64,000 bases of DNA. Source: Ornithodoros turicata (taxonomy: Eukaryota > Arthropoda > Arachnida > Ixodida > Argasidae). The position numbers and the translations under genes are program-made. Each line of letters begins with the position of its first letter. The first letter of the stretch is position 1. Positions 43,311-55,500 of this stretch are shown here, piece after piece. The stretch spans positions 20,971,049-21,035,048 of the forward strand of contig NC_088207.1 of NCBI RefSeq assembly GCF_037126465.1, read 5' to 3'. Under the pieces are notes generated by a model. That model saw only the letters and a list, made by a program, of their open reading frames with translations, had not been told where the DNA came from and ran no database searches.

Positions 43311-43438
43311 AGTAATGCTCGGAAGCGACGTGCGACCAAGCGTGCAGCCGCCGTTACACTCGGCCAGATGCTCAGAAATGCGCACCAAAGAGTACAATGC
43401 CTTCAACAAGAAGTGAACGCGTTTGCAGGGAAAACCAG
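43311..43438 (+). other. Exon-like segment, unknown
   Basis: After a strong pyrimidine tract and TTTTTTGTATAG, an open stretch encodes NARKRRATKRAAAVTLGQM and HQRVQCLQQEVNAF, a basic, helix-prone sequence. I recognise no family. It could be one exon of a gene extending outside, or chance. Confidence 0.25.
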
Positions 43439-43439
43439 T

Positions 43440-44867
43440 GTTCCCATACGAGGCCCATACCAGCTTATATGGTCGGCCTTGCCATTGCGCCGCATGGATG
43501 TCATGTACGGTGACCATAGTCCGTCTGCTGCTGTGCTGTCGCATTTCGTACGCAGTTCGTTTTGGCAGTTTACGCAGTTCGTACGCATTTCGTTTGGCAG
43601 TGCGCCGTCGAGTAAAATTGATATTTTCATATTTGTATTGAAATACTTGACTTACAAAGCTTCGCTTACCTACATTGTTAAACAAAGTATTTTGTGTTCA
43701 TGCATAAATACACCAATAATGTATTTAGGGTCAACTCTGGCGTACATGCATGTGAGATATTGGAGCGGACATCTTCGTCGTTTGAGCTCTATCTCAGTGT
43801 TCATTCATTAGTCACCGGTTTAGGCAGTCTTCAAAGCGCCGCCGTGAAGACCGACAATTAATGCGCATTGTCCGCGAAGCGTGCGGTCGTACACATTGAC
43901 TGTCTAGAAATTCGCGCTGAGTTTTAGTTGTATAGATTGGCATAATATAAATGAAATGACACGTTCTAGGCTGCTTCACGTTACTTTATTTGTTTTTTCG
44001 ACGGCGAAGAGTAGAAAAGGCGGTTGGCGGGAAGTCAGGTCACCGACGGTCTTCTCTGGCCCGTGTTTCCTGCCAGCTACTTAACCGAACTCACCACGCA
44101 TTTCCCACAACCGCCACTAACTGAGCAGATGCAACCACTACTGCATCCTCCGCCTCCAGGTTGACACTGCAAGCAAACGGAATACCAGTTATTTATTTCG
44201 TTGTGCGATGCTCGAAGCGTCTCCTGCAAAAACCTGCTCTAACTGCAACACTGCCCGCGATAACGTGGTTCGTCAAGGCGGTGGAACTACCTACGTGTCC
44301 CATAAAATTGAGGCGGAAAATATCTGTGCAGTACCGTCTGAACTGATCCTGCGGATGGGGGAATGGATATGTGAAGAAAAGTATGTAGACCACCTCCGCA
44401 CAACGACCGCGACAACCCGCCGACGGGAGCGAAGATATCCAAGCAGCTTCGTCGCGCTGCGACGACCTGTTTCGTCACAATCCGTCCCGCTTTGCGTTGC
44501 GACGCGTCGGACGACGGGTCCCGTATTCTGTCGTGCATGTGTCTAACCGGCGTTATGTTACGGCGGTGGTGCAATAGAATGCTACGAAAGTGAACCGGAT
44601 TTTTTGTGTCTCCTCAACGGAGTGTCGAAGCGAACCGAAACCCGACAATAAACAGTATTTTCATAGGGAGACCGTGAAGCGCTAAAAGTATACAAGGAGG
44701 GACAGAATTAAACGACAAGACCGAGGTGCCGTTTCTCTCCGTCTATGTCTATAGTTTGAAAGTTTCGCAGTCTCTATGAAATACCAACAAGCTACACCTC
44801 TCACGTTATTTTTGGCTGAACCGGAACTGAGCCGCACCGATATTGCTGCTGCTCTCTTGCAGGCGCA
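43440..44867. other. Intergenic, nothing recognised
   Basis: Open frames such as 44208-44546 carry no domain that I recognise. Confidence 0.35.
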
Positions 44868-45350
44868 CATCTTAAAGGCGCACTGAGGTGACCCCCAAAT
44901 TTTTTCGTTGTTTTTCGGTGCGAAGTGTTCTCCAACGAATAAAATGAGTTCGTGCGAAAGAACGATGAGCGTAGGTGACCTACAAGCGAGTGCGAGGGCT
45001 GTGTTACGCACACCTTTGAAAAATTCTTCTCCTCGTGAAAAGAGCGCATCGCAGAACGAGAGGACGCCGTGACGTATGCTACTCCCCTCACGTGACCAGT
45101 GACGCACAGCGGCACAGCTCAAACATGTATAAGCCGTGCGCAAGGTGGCCGTGCTTGAGCTTCGAAGAAAAAACAAAGAAACCCGGCGCGGGGCCTCCAC
45201 TACGTCACGCGAGAATCGTGTCGGCCGTCTGCGGCTGCTTTCTCCGACTGTTTTTTTTTTTTTTTTTTTTAAGTTCGATTGCACAGCTGTAAAGCACTGC
45301 GTAGCGAAAATATTTTGCATGGTGAGTCCTGGTGGACAGCATGAAAGATG
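44868..45350. repeat. Dispersed repeat beginning TTAAAGGCGCAC
   Basis: CTTAAAGGCGCACTGAGGTGACCCC is recognised from memory as typical of a widespread tick repeat. The stretch contains a T20 run at 45249-45269 and ends near AAAGATGAGGCAAG. A 224-codon minus frame across it reads through the T-run as poly-lysine and is not a gene. Ends uncertain. Confidence 0.4.
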
Positions 45351-46998
45351 AGGCAAGATTTCGAGTGACGTTAAATGTCACCCCATTGCTCCTCTACAGA
45401 AGCAATCGAAAAAACCCCAGCTCCCGGGTAAAATAACGGCTCAGAAACATCTCAACAACCTATCCGGGGTCTTTCGATTTTTAATATGTTTTAACGTTAC
45501 TGGAATCTGACTTTTGCGGAGGATATTATAGCGCTGTCTGTGATGCACAGCAAGAAAAGCAGCCGTCCCAAGAACGCAATTCAGCGTTTTCCCTGTTCTG
45601 GAGTAGCATATCCCGACTTTGTCGGGACTCACACCTTCATATTTTGTATATTTAAATCAAACAATCAATCAATCAGTCCGGACTTCAATACGCGACGTCT
45701 CGGCGAAAGGGACTCACCTTGCCGCAATAGAGAGAGCTCTCCTTTGCTGCGCTAGTTTGTAAAGCTAGCATGTGAGCGTCAAAAGAGATGCTGTCGAACG
45801 CTGTTTCATTGATGCATTTTATTCGGTGTATCACCTAGTTACTTCTAGTCTACGAAACCCCGGAGGGATAGTTCTCGATACATGCTACTCATCTTGTGCA
45901 GCCATGAAACTATAGTGACAGTGAAAAGAAAAATAAAGCTTATCGTAGAATAAAGTACCAATTTGGGCCTGTCGGTCACACATCATGAAATCGCTAAAAC
46001 CAGTGCTAAAAACACTAAGGACGACACAGGGCGGACGCACTGCACTTTCAACAAATGTTTAATGATCCACCACCTTACGCAACACTTCAGCGCCACGTGG
46101 TTCCAGTCAAACACACGTTTTTAGCTCGTGTTTTCGAGAAATGCATGTATCTTATCAGAGTAAAATACTGAACACGAACTTACACAATTATCTGCAAACA
46201 ACCTGATCTGCCTCGCTTCCTCAAATAATAACGCTCCCCTACCCCTACATTTCCTTAAAATCGAATTATCTCACACATGGCTGGCACAAAATGCAGAAAG
46301 CAGTTTTTTAGTAGAGTATTTAAAGACTTGTAACAATTGTGCCCTCTCTCTCCCTCCTTCGCTGCGTGGAGATATAACGTCAGAATTAGTCTGCTATTGC
46401 GATTCGCCGTTCTGCGAATTCAAGAACTCGCAAATGATTGCAGCTAACTTAGAACCTGTAGACCTGAATCTGTAAAAAAAAAGTGCAACACGCTTTCCAG
46501 AAAATCAGCTTCGAGAAAGATACGGGATAGTTTTGCGCTTTATTTTTTGAAATTGTTCCATTTAGTACGCGGAGACGTTCAATTACTACTCGCAGACGAC
46601 GGTGGTTCGACTCCATGGCTACGACCGCTCAAAGCACGTTCGTGATTGGCTACCGTCGTTGAAAACACGGTCCTGATTGGCTGACTCTTAGTTGTTTCGT
46701 AGCCTGACAAAGAAGATGGTCGTTGTCTGGTTTTGTTCTTCGAACGACCGGTCCACTGCGTACTTTTGTTCTGCTAACATTACGTCGACCAATAAGCAGG
46801 CTTTCTTTACCTAGGTGGTGTTGAAGTGTACGCTAGATGATGATGATGGTGATGATGAGGAGGATGATGATTATACTAAAGAAAATAAAAATTACGGCAG
46901 AAATTGCTGTGCAGATTTTCCCTGAAATGCGATAGCATTTAAGAGCTGGCATTCTCCGACGATGAACAGTAGAGGCCTGTGAAGACTAGAGGGATGCA
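45351..46998. other. Intergenic; dispersed repeat pieces
   Basis: 45985-46150 includes GGACGACACAGGGCGGACGC followed by AACAAATGTTTAATGA, which I associate with a dispersed tick repeat. 46840-46870 is a GATGATGATG microsatellite. No genes. Confidence 0.35.
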
Positions 46999-47390
46999 GT
47001 TCGGCATTTAGTTATTTATTTATTTACATACCCTCAAGGCCTTCGACAATGCAGAGGGGGGTGGGTTATCGAAGAAAAACACAAATCCAGTCAGTGCTGC
47101 AGTACAGGTAACGATAGGAACGGGATGAGAAAAATGGCCACAGATACAAAAACACAAATACAGCATAGGATACAGTGCAGGTAACAATTGGAACAGCATA
47201 AAATTATGGCAAAGAGCAACACTAAACAAAAAAGGGGGAAGCGAAAGGGATGAGGTGACTACAATCAAATGAAGAAAGCCACATTGGCATTTCTTAAACT
47301 CCTTGCTGTCTGCGATGTTTGTAATGGATCCGGTCAAGCCGTTCCACTCCACAGACGTCCGGGGTATGAATGGTCCATGAAAGGATCCAG
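46999..47390 (-). pseudogene. CR1/Jockey-like LINE C-terminus, minus strand
   Basis: The minus-strand reading HGPFIPRTSVEWNGL...IADSKEFKKC is the conserved end of CR1/L2-type RT proteins (FxPRTxxxWNxLP...F). The 3' end is CCTTGAGGGTATG with a (TAAA)n tail at 47010-47030. 5'-truncated. Confidence 0.75.
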
Positions 47391-48329
47391 TTGAACATGT
47401 TATGACGCCAACTTTCTGCCGCCACCCACGAGCAGGCTGACTGCACCTCCCTCAAACACCATTCCCCAGTCTTTACGACGCATACGTCACCAACTTCGTC
47501 TGCAACGGCTAGGGCATTTCCTACATCATTGTCTACATTGAGCGTGACTGTCTTGGTTGCTAAGATAGTTTCGTCATTTCTCGAGTAGGTGGCAGCACCG
47601 GCTGTCTTCTCTCTTCATAAGGGAAACGCGTTACATGCCTTCCGGTGGTTGGTCCAGGTCTCCTAGTGGGCGAGGACGTTGCAGTTGGTCAGTATCGTGT
47701 CAGTCGCTGTCTTTAATATGTGCATTGGGATTCTGCATTTTAAGAGTCTTCATGTTTGTCGTCCTCTTTGACCCGGTACACCATGTTTTCGGAAATCTCG
47801 AAACTATTAGGGTTTTTTCTTCTTTCTTTCTTTTTCCTTTTTTGTTTGTTTGTCGTTTTCAATAGACACACTCGCCCTCAAAAGAAGGGTAAAAGAAGAA
47901 GGTAACGCTGAGCAGACGAGCTATCTGCCGGCCTGGGCTGGTGGCACGTTTTCTCCCGGGAGAGGGCAGTGGAAGAATGGGAAGGGGAAAACCGTTAACT
48001 TATTTGCTGGTAAGCATAATCTCCTGGAGTTGGGGTTCAGATGTGCTGGTGGGCTACATAACTTGCTGCAATCTGCCTCTTGCATTCGCCTTGCTTCGCC
48101 TGCTTAGCTTGTCGCATTTTGGACGAACGCGCTTTTAGTTGGTCTGAAGTCTCCTCCGTAGACACAAACACTTACGCTTCAACTGGAGAAGTTCCTCCGT
48201 TGACTACTGTTTGCGCCATGTCGACTACAGTACGCGTGGCGTCGGGACGTCCACGGTGTGACATCTGAAAGCGCGCCCTCCCTCATGGCGGTTTTATATC
48301 CGCGCTCGAAAACGTATGGGAAAACCCAC
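47391..48329. other. Intergenic, nothing recognised
   Basis: A T/C-rich tract lies at 47815-47850. The short frames have no recognised domain. Confidence 0.35.
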
Positions 48330-48667
48330 CTCAAAATCACACTCCGACCTGTCTGACCACAGCCGCTGCCCCAGAGGACACAGCAGCGTACAAGTTAACG
48401 AAAAGCAAAGATGTTTATTTGCTTACATGCAATTCTGCTGTGGCTGAGCTCTGTACTGTCCTCTGTCTGCGCTCTGCAATGCTGCTGTTGTGAATAGGCC
48501 ACTCCTTCAGCTTCGTCTTGTCTCTTCTTTTTCTCTCTGCGTAGTGCTGCTGGCACTTCCGCATTTAATGGTTTCGCTCCCTCGTCAATGCAAGGGAGCT
48601 TTTGCGCGTTTCGTGGCCGCGTTTGTTTTCTCCTGGGAACATCTCGGCGTTATCACAACACACCTGA
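48330..48667 (-). repeat. Possible solo LTR, minus strand
   Basis: On the minus strand TGTTGTGATAACGCCGAG begins a segment that contains GCAAATAAACATCTTTGC (poly-A signal) and, further on, a CGGATATAAAACC motif. The TGTTG start resembles a retrotransposon LTR. The right end, target duplication and partner are not seen. Confidence 0.3.
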
Positions 48668-49108
48668 CTCCGAGCAGCATCCAACGAGTGCTTGTCTTAC
48701 GCGGCGACATACCCTGCCTCAAGAAAATGCAGTGGGTTCCCTCATAAATGCTATCGCATTGAAAAACGTGGACGGTAGGCCACTTTAAGGTCGAGCTGGG
48801 CTGCCCCAGTACACCTACACACAGTAAATTAAAAATGAAACAGAAAAAAATAACACAAACAAAAGAGAAAAGGAAAGACAGAAATAAACAGGGAAAAGAA
48901 GGAAAAAATGAAGTCTCAGTTTAGTCGATTTGAAACATTTATCTGTGTCGAGTACGCTAGAATGCGTTCTGCAAACGTAGATTTAGTTGGGGCGATCAAA
49001 TTTCAGTTGAAATCATTTGAAAGCGTCCGTCTTCTATATATATATATAATACAAGGAAATCCTAGCCTCAACTTCACCATATACCTATTCATACTTATAT
49101 CGTGGAGC

Positions 49109-49200
49109 GAATTGCCTAGCTCTGGACCGAGAGCCGCCGATATTTCGAACAGAGATAGTCTCTGTTTGAAATATCCGCGGCTCACGTCCTGAGGCAATTC
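49109..49200. repeat. Imperfect hairpin, 92 bp
   Basis: GAATTGCCT and AGGCAATTC bound inner arms GCCGCCGATATTTCGAACAGAG and CTCTGTTTGAAATATCCGCGGC around ATAGT. Probably a short foldback element. Confidence 0.75.
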
Positions 49201-49507
49201 CCTCCATGCTTCCGTACCGGTTCGCTGAATTTCTACCCGCATACATACTTATACCAGGTTTGACAGAAAAAGTTTACATATAAAAGTATGTGACTCACAA
49301 ATTCGCCTGAAGTTTTGCTGCATCCTTTTGCGTCTGCGCAATCGTCCTGGCCGCTGTTTCACCAAGAAAGCAAACAGAGAGAAAAGTGCACGTCATATTA
49401 AAGCAAAGCAACATGCTACAGGAGGTCTTGATTGTGTCTACACTGTACACTTAAAATACGACTTTATCACATAACACGCTGTGATGCTTCCCTTCTCGCG
49501 CCGGCAT

Positions 49508-50370
49508 CTAAAGAAATTTCAACTGCGTATTGGCAGCTTCCAGATATGCCGAAGTGCCGCATCATAGATTTCTAGGGGTTACTCTGGATCAGAGTTTGTC
49601 GTGGGCGGCAGAGGTGCATTCTCTCAAAACGAGAGCGGAGAGCAGACTCAATGTACTGAGATATCTATGCCATATACGTACAAACGTACGTATATATGTA
49701 CAACAAATGCCATTTATTTCACCACAAGAGGATGATACGTGAACTGAGACAACAAATGTGCAACTCTTCTTGGCGGATAGAATCTGCTCGATATTCGCTG
49801 TTGTACGGTGTCCACCCCGAGCTACGGCTCCAGGTACCTCCGTCGTTCCCTCGACAAGCAGTGTGTTTCTTGCACAGGCTCCGGCTGAATATCCCGTACA
49901 GCGATCGGTTGCTCTACAAACTGGCCCAGTGACCATCTCCAAACGGCAGCGAGTGCGACGTTGTCGAGGACACAGAGCACATACTCCTCACAGGTGCTCC
50001 AAGTATGCCGACAGTCGCAGGACACTAGAACCAAGTCTTGATCGCCAGGACGCACGGCCATTTCACATTGCAAAGCTCCTGAGTCTTCAGCCATTCAGTC
50101 ACCAGGCGGCTGCATTGAAAGCGCTCCTACGTTTCCTTTAAGAAACGCATTTCATTGACATTTTGTGACATTTTCTGGTCCCTCGTTTGTCACAAGTGTT
50201 CCCACTAATTCGGAACGTTTCTCTTCCGCCCCCCAACTACTGGGTTTTCTCCTTTTTTCTTTATTTATTTCAACTAACTGGTGCTAAGTGTTCTAGGGTA
50301 GCCAGTCCGACTTTTTCGTGACTTAAATACCCCTTTTTTTTCTTTTTCTATCACATCGCATCACACACAC
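49508..50370 (+). pseudogene. I-type LINE, internally deleted
   Basis: RT C-terminus (HHRFLGVTLDQSLSWAAEVHS, ESRLNVLRYLCHIR), then with frame changes VHPELRLQVPPSFPRQ, RLNIPYSDRLLYKLA, VVEDTEHILL and LLSLQPFSHQAAALKALL. RNase H is missing, so there is an internal deletion as well as 5' loss. The UTR has TTCTAGGGTAGCCAG and ATCACATCGCATC, matching 17940-17990. It is the same family as the LINE split by the Ty3 element and serves as its uninterrupted reference. Confidence 0.8.
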
Positions 50371-51137
50371 GAGGCAAACGCAAAATTATACCGTTATCGC
50401 CTCATTTTTTAGACAGTCTGGTGTAGGCCTTCGCGTGACATTTAACGTGACAGCATAAGTGGCACAAACAATTGAAGGAACGGTTACGCCATTGTAACCT
50501 CATTTTCAGCGTCAGCTGTGTGATGTTTAACGGTTCTTGTTTAGTGGTGGTTGCTTAATGGTTTAATGGTTCTTGAAAGGGACGGTCTCGTACGCCTGCC
50601 CCTCTGATAAAGTGTACCATTCGTTTGCCCTTTGCTGAAAATTGAATGCTGCGAATTTACGCGACAAGGCACATCACGGTTATTAAATAACCGAATTAAA
50701 TTGATAAAGATTGCGGAGTATGCCACGATCTGTGTTGACAACAATTAGAACGGCGAAGTCACCCTGCGGGAAAGTCCGCGATAGGATACAGAAATCGTCT
50801 GCTTTCGCGCGCATTAGTGCACCGGCGTGAGCAGACGACTTTCAGGAGTGAATGGGTACCGCGGCAACTCTCGTACGTTTTCTTTCAGTTCTCTGGTGAA
50901 AAACGCACATTGTAAGAAGTGACCCACTTGCTGGTTTAGAAGATCTATGCTAACCTTCAGAGACAAGTTAAAAGTCGCAGGGCAACCCCACCCACAATCA
51001 CAAATATGAAGTCACCAGTCATCAGCGCCCGCGGTCGCGTTACAGCTCCGACCAAATATATATTACGCGCGCTCCTATTACACTCCCCGTTGCCCCACAA
51101 TGCATGAACTACATTCCCCGCTCACGGAGATATACGT

Positions 51138-51329
51138 GTGAGCGTACCCATTTCGAGAGCAATGGGAATGACTCAACCCAAGGTCCTCCTGCAGGTTGTA
51201 ACTGCTATGAGAGTGAAGCTCGCTCAGGTTTCGTCGTCTGCTATTACGGCATGTTTCGACAAAGTCCTCGAAAACGACTTTGATACTCTGAATGAAAGTT
51301 GGACGATTGTATGTATACAGTACTCGTGA
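51138..51329 (+). other. Possible pogo/Tigger transposase remnant
   Basis: After TCCTGCAG the frame VVTAMRVKLAQVSSSAITACF resembles the helix near the C-terminus of pogo/Tigger transposases (A...W..V...TI.NCF), with the tryptophan lost. It lies within the segment that splits the left arm of the inverted-repeat structure. Weak. Confidence 0.25.
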
Positions 51330-51761
51330 AGATAGTTTTTGCTAACTTTCGGAGTGTCCCCGGCTGTACGACACCGTCCCCTTAACAATTAAATGTTTAC
51401 ATGTTATTATAATTCAGTGCTGAAGTGGTTCATCATCATAAGATGTCGTGATATGTCGTGATATGACTGCTCGCATCATACGCTGTTTCGCCAGTCGCCA
51501 CCAATCCGGTCTCTCTGGTCTTCCTGGTCTTTCAAGTTATGTTTTCGATCGCGGGTGTGATGGATGAACCTATTCTTTTCTCAAATGTTTTATCTTACGA
51601 GAACGAGTTAAACCGCTTTTTATTGCTGGTTGGATTATACTCTGCGTGGGTCATGTCACGCGCGTTTGCAGCTGACGCTGTAAAATGTCACCCGCGTCCG
51701 GATTTCTAACGTTAGCTTCCGCGAGATAGGCACGTGAAATTTTCATACACGTGTAGCGGGC

Positions 51762-51907
51762 TGTGGACAACGACGACAATGACCGCGCGCCTGGAGCACC
51801 GGATTCAGTTCCACCGGTGCGGCCCTGGAGACAGGCCGCTGTCGTCGCCTCTCCGTGGCATACTATTATCGCCGCTCAGGGCTTAGAGGGACACCACCTC
51901 CTCTACA
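51762..51907 (+). repeat. LTR remnant with primer-binding site
   Basis: TGTGGACAACG...CACCTCCTCTACA resembles the LTRs at 30772 and 59757-60703 at its start and end. TTTGGTGACCCGAAC follows at 51908, the same primer-site sequence as after the 5' LTR of the compact element (60501-60487 on the minus strand). Some coding-like sequence follows to about 52060, but no second LTR was found. Confidence 0.6.
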
Positions 51908-53340
51908 TTTGGTGACCCGAACGGTGACCCGAACATCAAGTTCTGCGCAATTCGGCCTTTCGCCATCCCAAACTTCTGACGACACCATCGACGAGCACTG
52001 CCAAGGCAAGCTGTGCCTGGTAGCTCAGGGTCAGGGGACCTATTTCGATCTATGTCGGTAGCGCGAACGTGTCATTCGGGAGCTAGCGTACTTAGTATAT
52101 GACGCAACGTAACGCTAGCGATGAGAATTTGGTATTCCCTGCGCTCCGAACGCGTCGCCCATAAACAACACTCTCGCTCACGGGAACGACAGCCTCGACC
52201 CTGTCGTTATGGTGATCTATACTGTCGTTAAGCGGAGCGAGAGCTGTCAAGACTGCTGCAAGTTACTTGCGTGGTCTTATGAATACCGCCACGGCTTGCG
52301 GCGGTGTTTAGATCGGACGACAAGGCGTTTGTATCAAATTAGACGTCTTTCGTCAAACTGCTTCACCGCGAAGGCTATACCTCACTATCATCCATGTCCA
52401 GATTATCAGCACAATACACAAAGGTCTCCCTAAAGCTCACATTTCTCCACTTGTCAACTGACCTGGCAGCTCCTTCGCCGGGAATTTAATATCGCGACTA
52501 ATTCTGTCCACTTCCTTTGTCTAATTGCGTGTAGGCCGCCAGCAAGATGCCCGTGAATAAATTGTGCTGCTCGATTATGAACTGCAACACCGTTTCATGA
52601 TCTTCATGCGTTGAACGAGAAACGCGAGACTTTTTCTCCATCGTCAAGGCGTCGTCGTCGTCGTCGTCGTCGTCTTATTCCAAAACAAAGGGCATTCCAC
52701 GTGATTGCCCTCCTGCTGCACTATTGGCTGAGGGCGCGGCGTCTCGTTCCTAGACGTCTTAACCTCTAACGACAGTCAACAAACCAAGCGCACTATCGTT
52801 AAAAGCGACATGGGAATACAAGAACTGGTAGGTGTCGCTCCCGGTGCTCGTAATCGCCTTCTACCGATACTCCTCTATCGACACCGTCGCTGGCGCTGGC
52901 GCGCTCGGAATAAGGCCCATCACAGGGTCGCCATTACTCGACGCATCACGACCACATTACGACCGCCCTTCGCCTCTCGACCGACACGCCGACCGCTTCT
53001 GTCGACAGCAACTATCACTTGGACTGCTGCACACCAACCGACTGCTAGAAGACAAGAACTCTGCAGCACGTGCAGCATATAGCCATACAAAGGCGGGCGG
53101 ACGCACCTTATATGTAAATCTACTCCCAATTGATCGAATAATGGTGTGCAAGCACGCCTGTACTGTGCACATCAAATAACACGTATATCTTATTACAGAG
53201 TTTTATTGCACCGTACGCTATCCCCTTTGCGTACGTAAGGGATAGCGTTGGTCGTGCTTCTGGGAACGTGCAAAACATAGAGAGAGCTTCGCGCAGGCAA
53301 TAGCGTAAGCTCTGTATTCTTTCGCGTATATACCGTGATA
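51908..53340. other. Internal or flanking sequence, no gene recognised
   Basis: A (GTC)8 microsatellite lies at 52651-52674. The frames at 52810-53180 overlap on both strands and have no recognised domain. Confidence 0.4.
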
Positions 53341-53342
53341 TA

Positions 53343-54144
53343 CAGGGTGTCCCAACGAAAAAGGGCCAGGGGCTAAAGAGAAAACGGAGTGATCTACACA
53401 AATGGAACCAACTGCACGTGCTTGGCAGTTGTGCGGTCTATCCAAAAATATTTTTCATCGCCCCTAGTCAATTAATTAGCGATAATTAATTCTCTAACTT
53501 TTTAATTATAGGTTTTAGCTCTCAGCTGTCAATGAGGAAGTTGTAGTACATGTCGAAAAAGACACAACTGTTGTGGTTCGAGGTCGCTATGGCTTGTGGT
53601 TTCGTTTTTTCCCGAGTTTCTGATGGCGGGCGGACCTCAGATAGCTGCCCACAATCCGGCACCTGCGCGCGACGATTCCAGCGCCCTCCGACGTACATTG
53701 ACCTTAAGAGTAGCGCTTGGAGACCATCCTTGGGCCACGTCACACAAGACGAAGATATTTAACCTGTTTCACGGCACACCTATCAGAGTGCACTGCAATC
53801 GTCGCGCGCGGGCGCCGAATTATGGGGAGCGCTCTGTGGTGCGCGCGGCTTCTGAAACCAATTTTTAAACCCGGGAGAAAACGAAACCACAAGCCATAGC
53901 AAGCTCGAACCACTTCAGTTGCGTCTTTTTCGACATGTACTACAACTTCCTGATTGACATCTGAGAGCTAAAACCAATAACTAAAAAGTTAGAAAATTAA
54001 TTACCGCTAATTAATTGACAAGGGGCGATGAAAAAATATTTTTGGATAGACTACACAACTGCCAAGCACGTGCAGTTGGTTCCATTTGCGTAGAGCACTC
54101 CGTTTTTTCTTTAGCCCCTGGCCCTTTTTCGGTGGGACACCCTG
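53343..54144. mobile_element. Foldback MITE, 802 bp, TIR CAGGGTGTCCCA, TA target
   Basis: The ends CAGGGTGTCCCA(A/C)CGAAAAA form inverted copies, and both arms stay about 90% identical for roughly 280 bp (CTTGGCAGTTGTG, AAAAATATTTTTCATCGCCCC, TTAATTAGCG, GTAGTACATGTCGAAAAAGAC, GCTATGGCTTGTGGTTTCG). TA flanks at 53341-53342 and 54145-54146. The centre is unmatched and non-coding. Confidence 0.93.
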
Positions 54145-55314
54145 TATAGTTCGTGTTTAGTTATCATATGGCCCACTAGTCGAGTCGCGGATGAGAGTTT
54201 AGCCCTTTTCTTTTGCAGTATAGCCACTTTTAGTATAGCAACTGAATTCTACTGAATTTTCTGGTGCCGACCTCCTGAATTTCCGTCTAAGTGACCTGGC
54301 AACACTGGCGCGGTGAAGGCCAACCATTGCACAGAATGATACCGTTATCACTCCTGATTTGCGGAAAGCGCGGCGCATGCGCCTTTTACACCGTCAGGTG
54401 TTACGGGCAGATCCAGCCGAAATCGCGTGGTTAGCGTCCGCAGAAAACGCGCGTCACGAAAACGCGCGGTAACGCGTATGCGGAGCGGAAAATTGTTGTC
54501 GCGGTGCGGAAGGAGCCGCCTCCGCGTGCTACTTTTCCTCAACCTCGCAACGCACAATTTTTAGCGGCATGTCGCGCATCTTCGTCCAATCAGGTGGAAC
54601 GGAGATTGCGTCATGCTCTTGTTTTTTTCCTGACCCCACGAAGTCTGCAGCACGTTGGCATGGTCGTCAGCGTCAATATCTTGAGAACCGCGGAAACCGC
54701 AGGCGGTAGCCAGCCGCTGCAGGGCGGCAAGCACTCTTTCTTGCCTCCCAGCGGAAGCCCGCAGGCGGTTTCCGGGGTGGGGGGTTACACTCAATTTGCG
54801 CTGAAGCGATCGTTCGAAGTCTGGACGCGGGTGACGTTTTACAGCACCAGCTGAAAACGCGCGTCACGTGATCCCCACAAAGTGTAATCCGATCAGCAAT
54901 AAAAATCGGTTTAACTCATACTCGTAAGATAAAACATTTGAGAAAAGAATAGGTTCATCTATGCGCAAAACATAGGTTGAAAGACCCGAAACCGCGGAGA
55001 GACCGGATTGGCGAGACAGCGTATCATGAGAGGGGTGACATTACGAAGGCACGACCGGATTGGCCGGTAGACATCGTGTGATAATGAACCATTTCAACCA
55101 TTGTATTATAAGCATTTATTCACACACAGCTGACGCTGAAAATCGCATTACAACTGCGTAACCGTCCCTTCAATTTTTGTGACAATGAACACAACTGATA
55201 AGTGTCACAAAAATGTCACAAAAGTCGTACGTCTCCCGTTTTGAACAAATCGGGAGGCAGAATGATGTCATTCGGGATGGTGGATCTACACAAGCTCGCT
55301 ATGCGGTGAAGTTC

Positions 55315-55435
55315 TGGTCCCTTAGAAGTCGGCCAAAGACGCACATTCCCCCCAGAGCGTTAGTCGTGACGTTGCCCACCTTTGTGAGGCCGACAATGGC
55401 AAGCTCTTTCACTAGCACCGCCACCATCTCTTTTA
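55315..55435 (+). mobile_element. SINE body fragment, plus strand
   Basis: CCCTTAGAAGTCGGCC, GACGCACATTCCCCCC, GCGTTAGTCGTGACGTTGCC, TGAGGCCGACAATGGCAAG and a CACCGCCACC tail. Same SINE body as 30085-30280 and 57345-57440, opposite orientation. The head is missing. Confidence 0.7.
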
Positions 55436-55459
55436 AGAGTGTACGCTTCGGAGCAAAAG

Positions 55460-55500
55460 TATGGGGGGGATATGTTTATTAAGAAACAAGAAAGGAAAGT
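55460..55500 (-). mobile_element. LINE 3' tail, very short
   Basis: Minus strand CTTTCCTTTC, TTAATAAACATATCCCC. The last 40 bp of the tail family seen at 1093 and 2985. It lies directly after the SINE fragment. Confidence 0.55.

Larger units (their letters stand above)
50435..55215. mobile_element. Large inverted-repeat structure (about 4.8 kb)
   Basis: 50435-50525 and 51385-51720 match the reverse complement of 54825-55215. Shared landmarks in order are GTGACATTT, ATTGAAGG.ACGGTTACG, TTTTCAGCGTCAGCTGTGTG, GGTTCATNATC, CGCCANTCCGGTCTCTC, GAACCTATTCTTTTCTCAAATG, GTTAAACCG.TTTTTATTGCTG, AAAA.GTCACCCGCGTCC. The left arm is split by 50526-51385. The interior holds an LTR remnant and a foldback MITE. 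No transposase of its own is recognised; ends are approximate. Confidence 0.6.

Noticed and set aside
44682..45356. 224-codon minus-strand open frame
   Set aside because: Reads through the T-run as poly-lysine and spans a dispersed repeat; composition is not protein-like.
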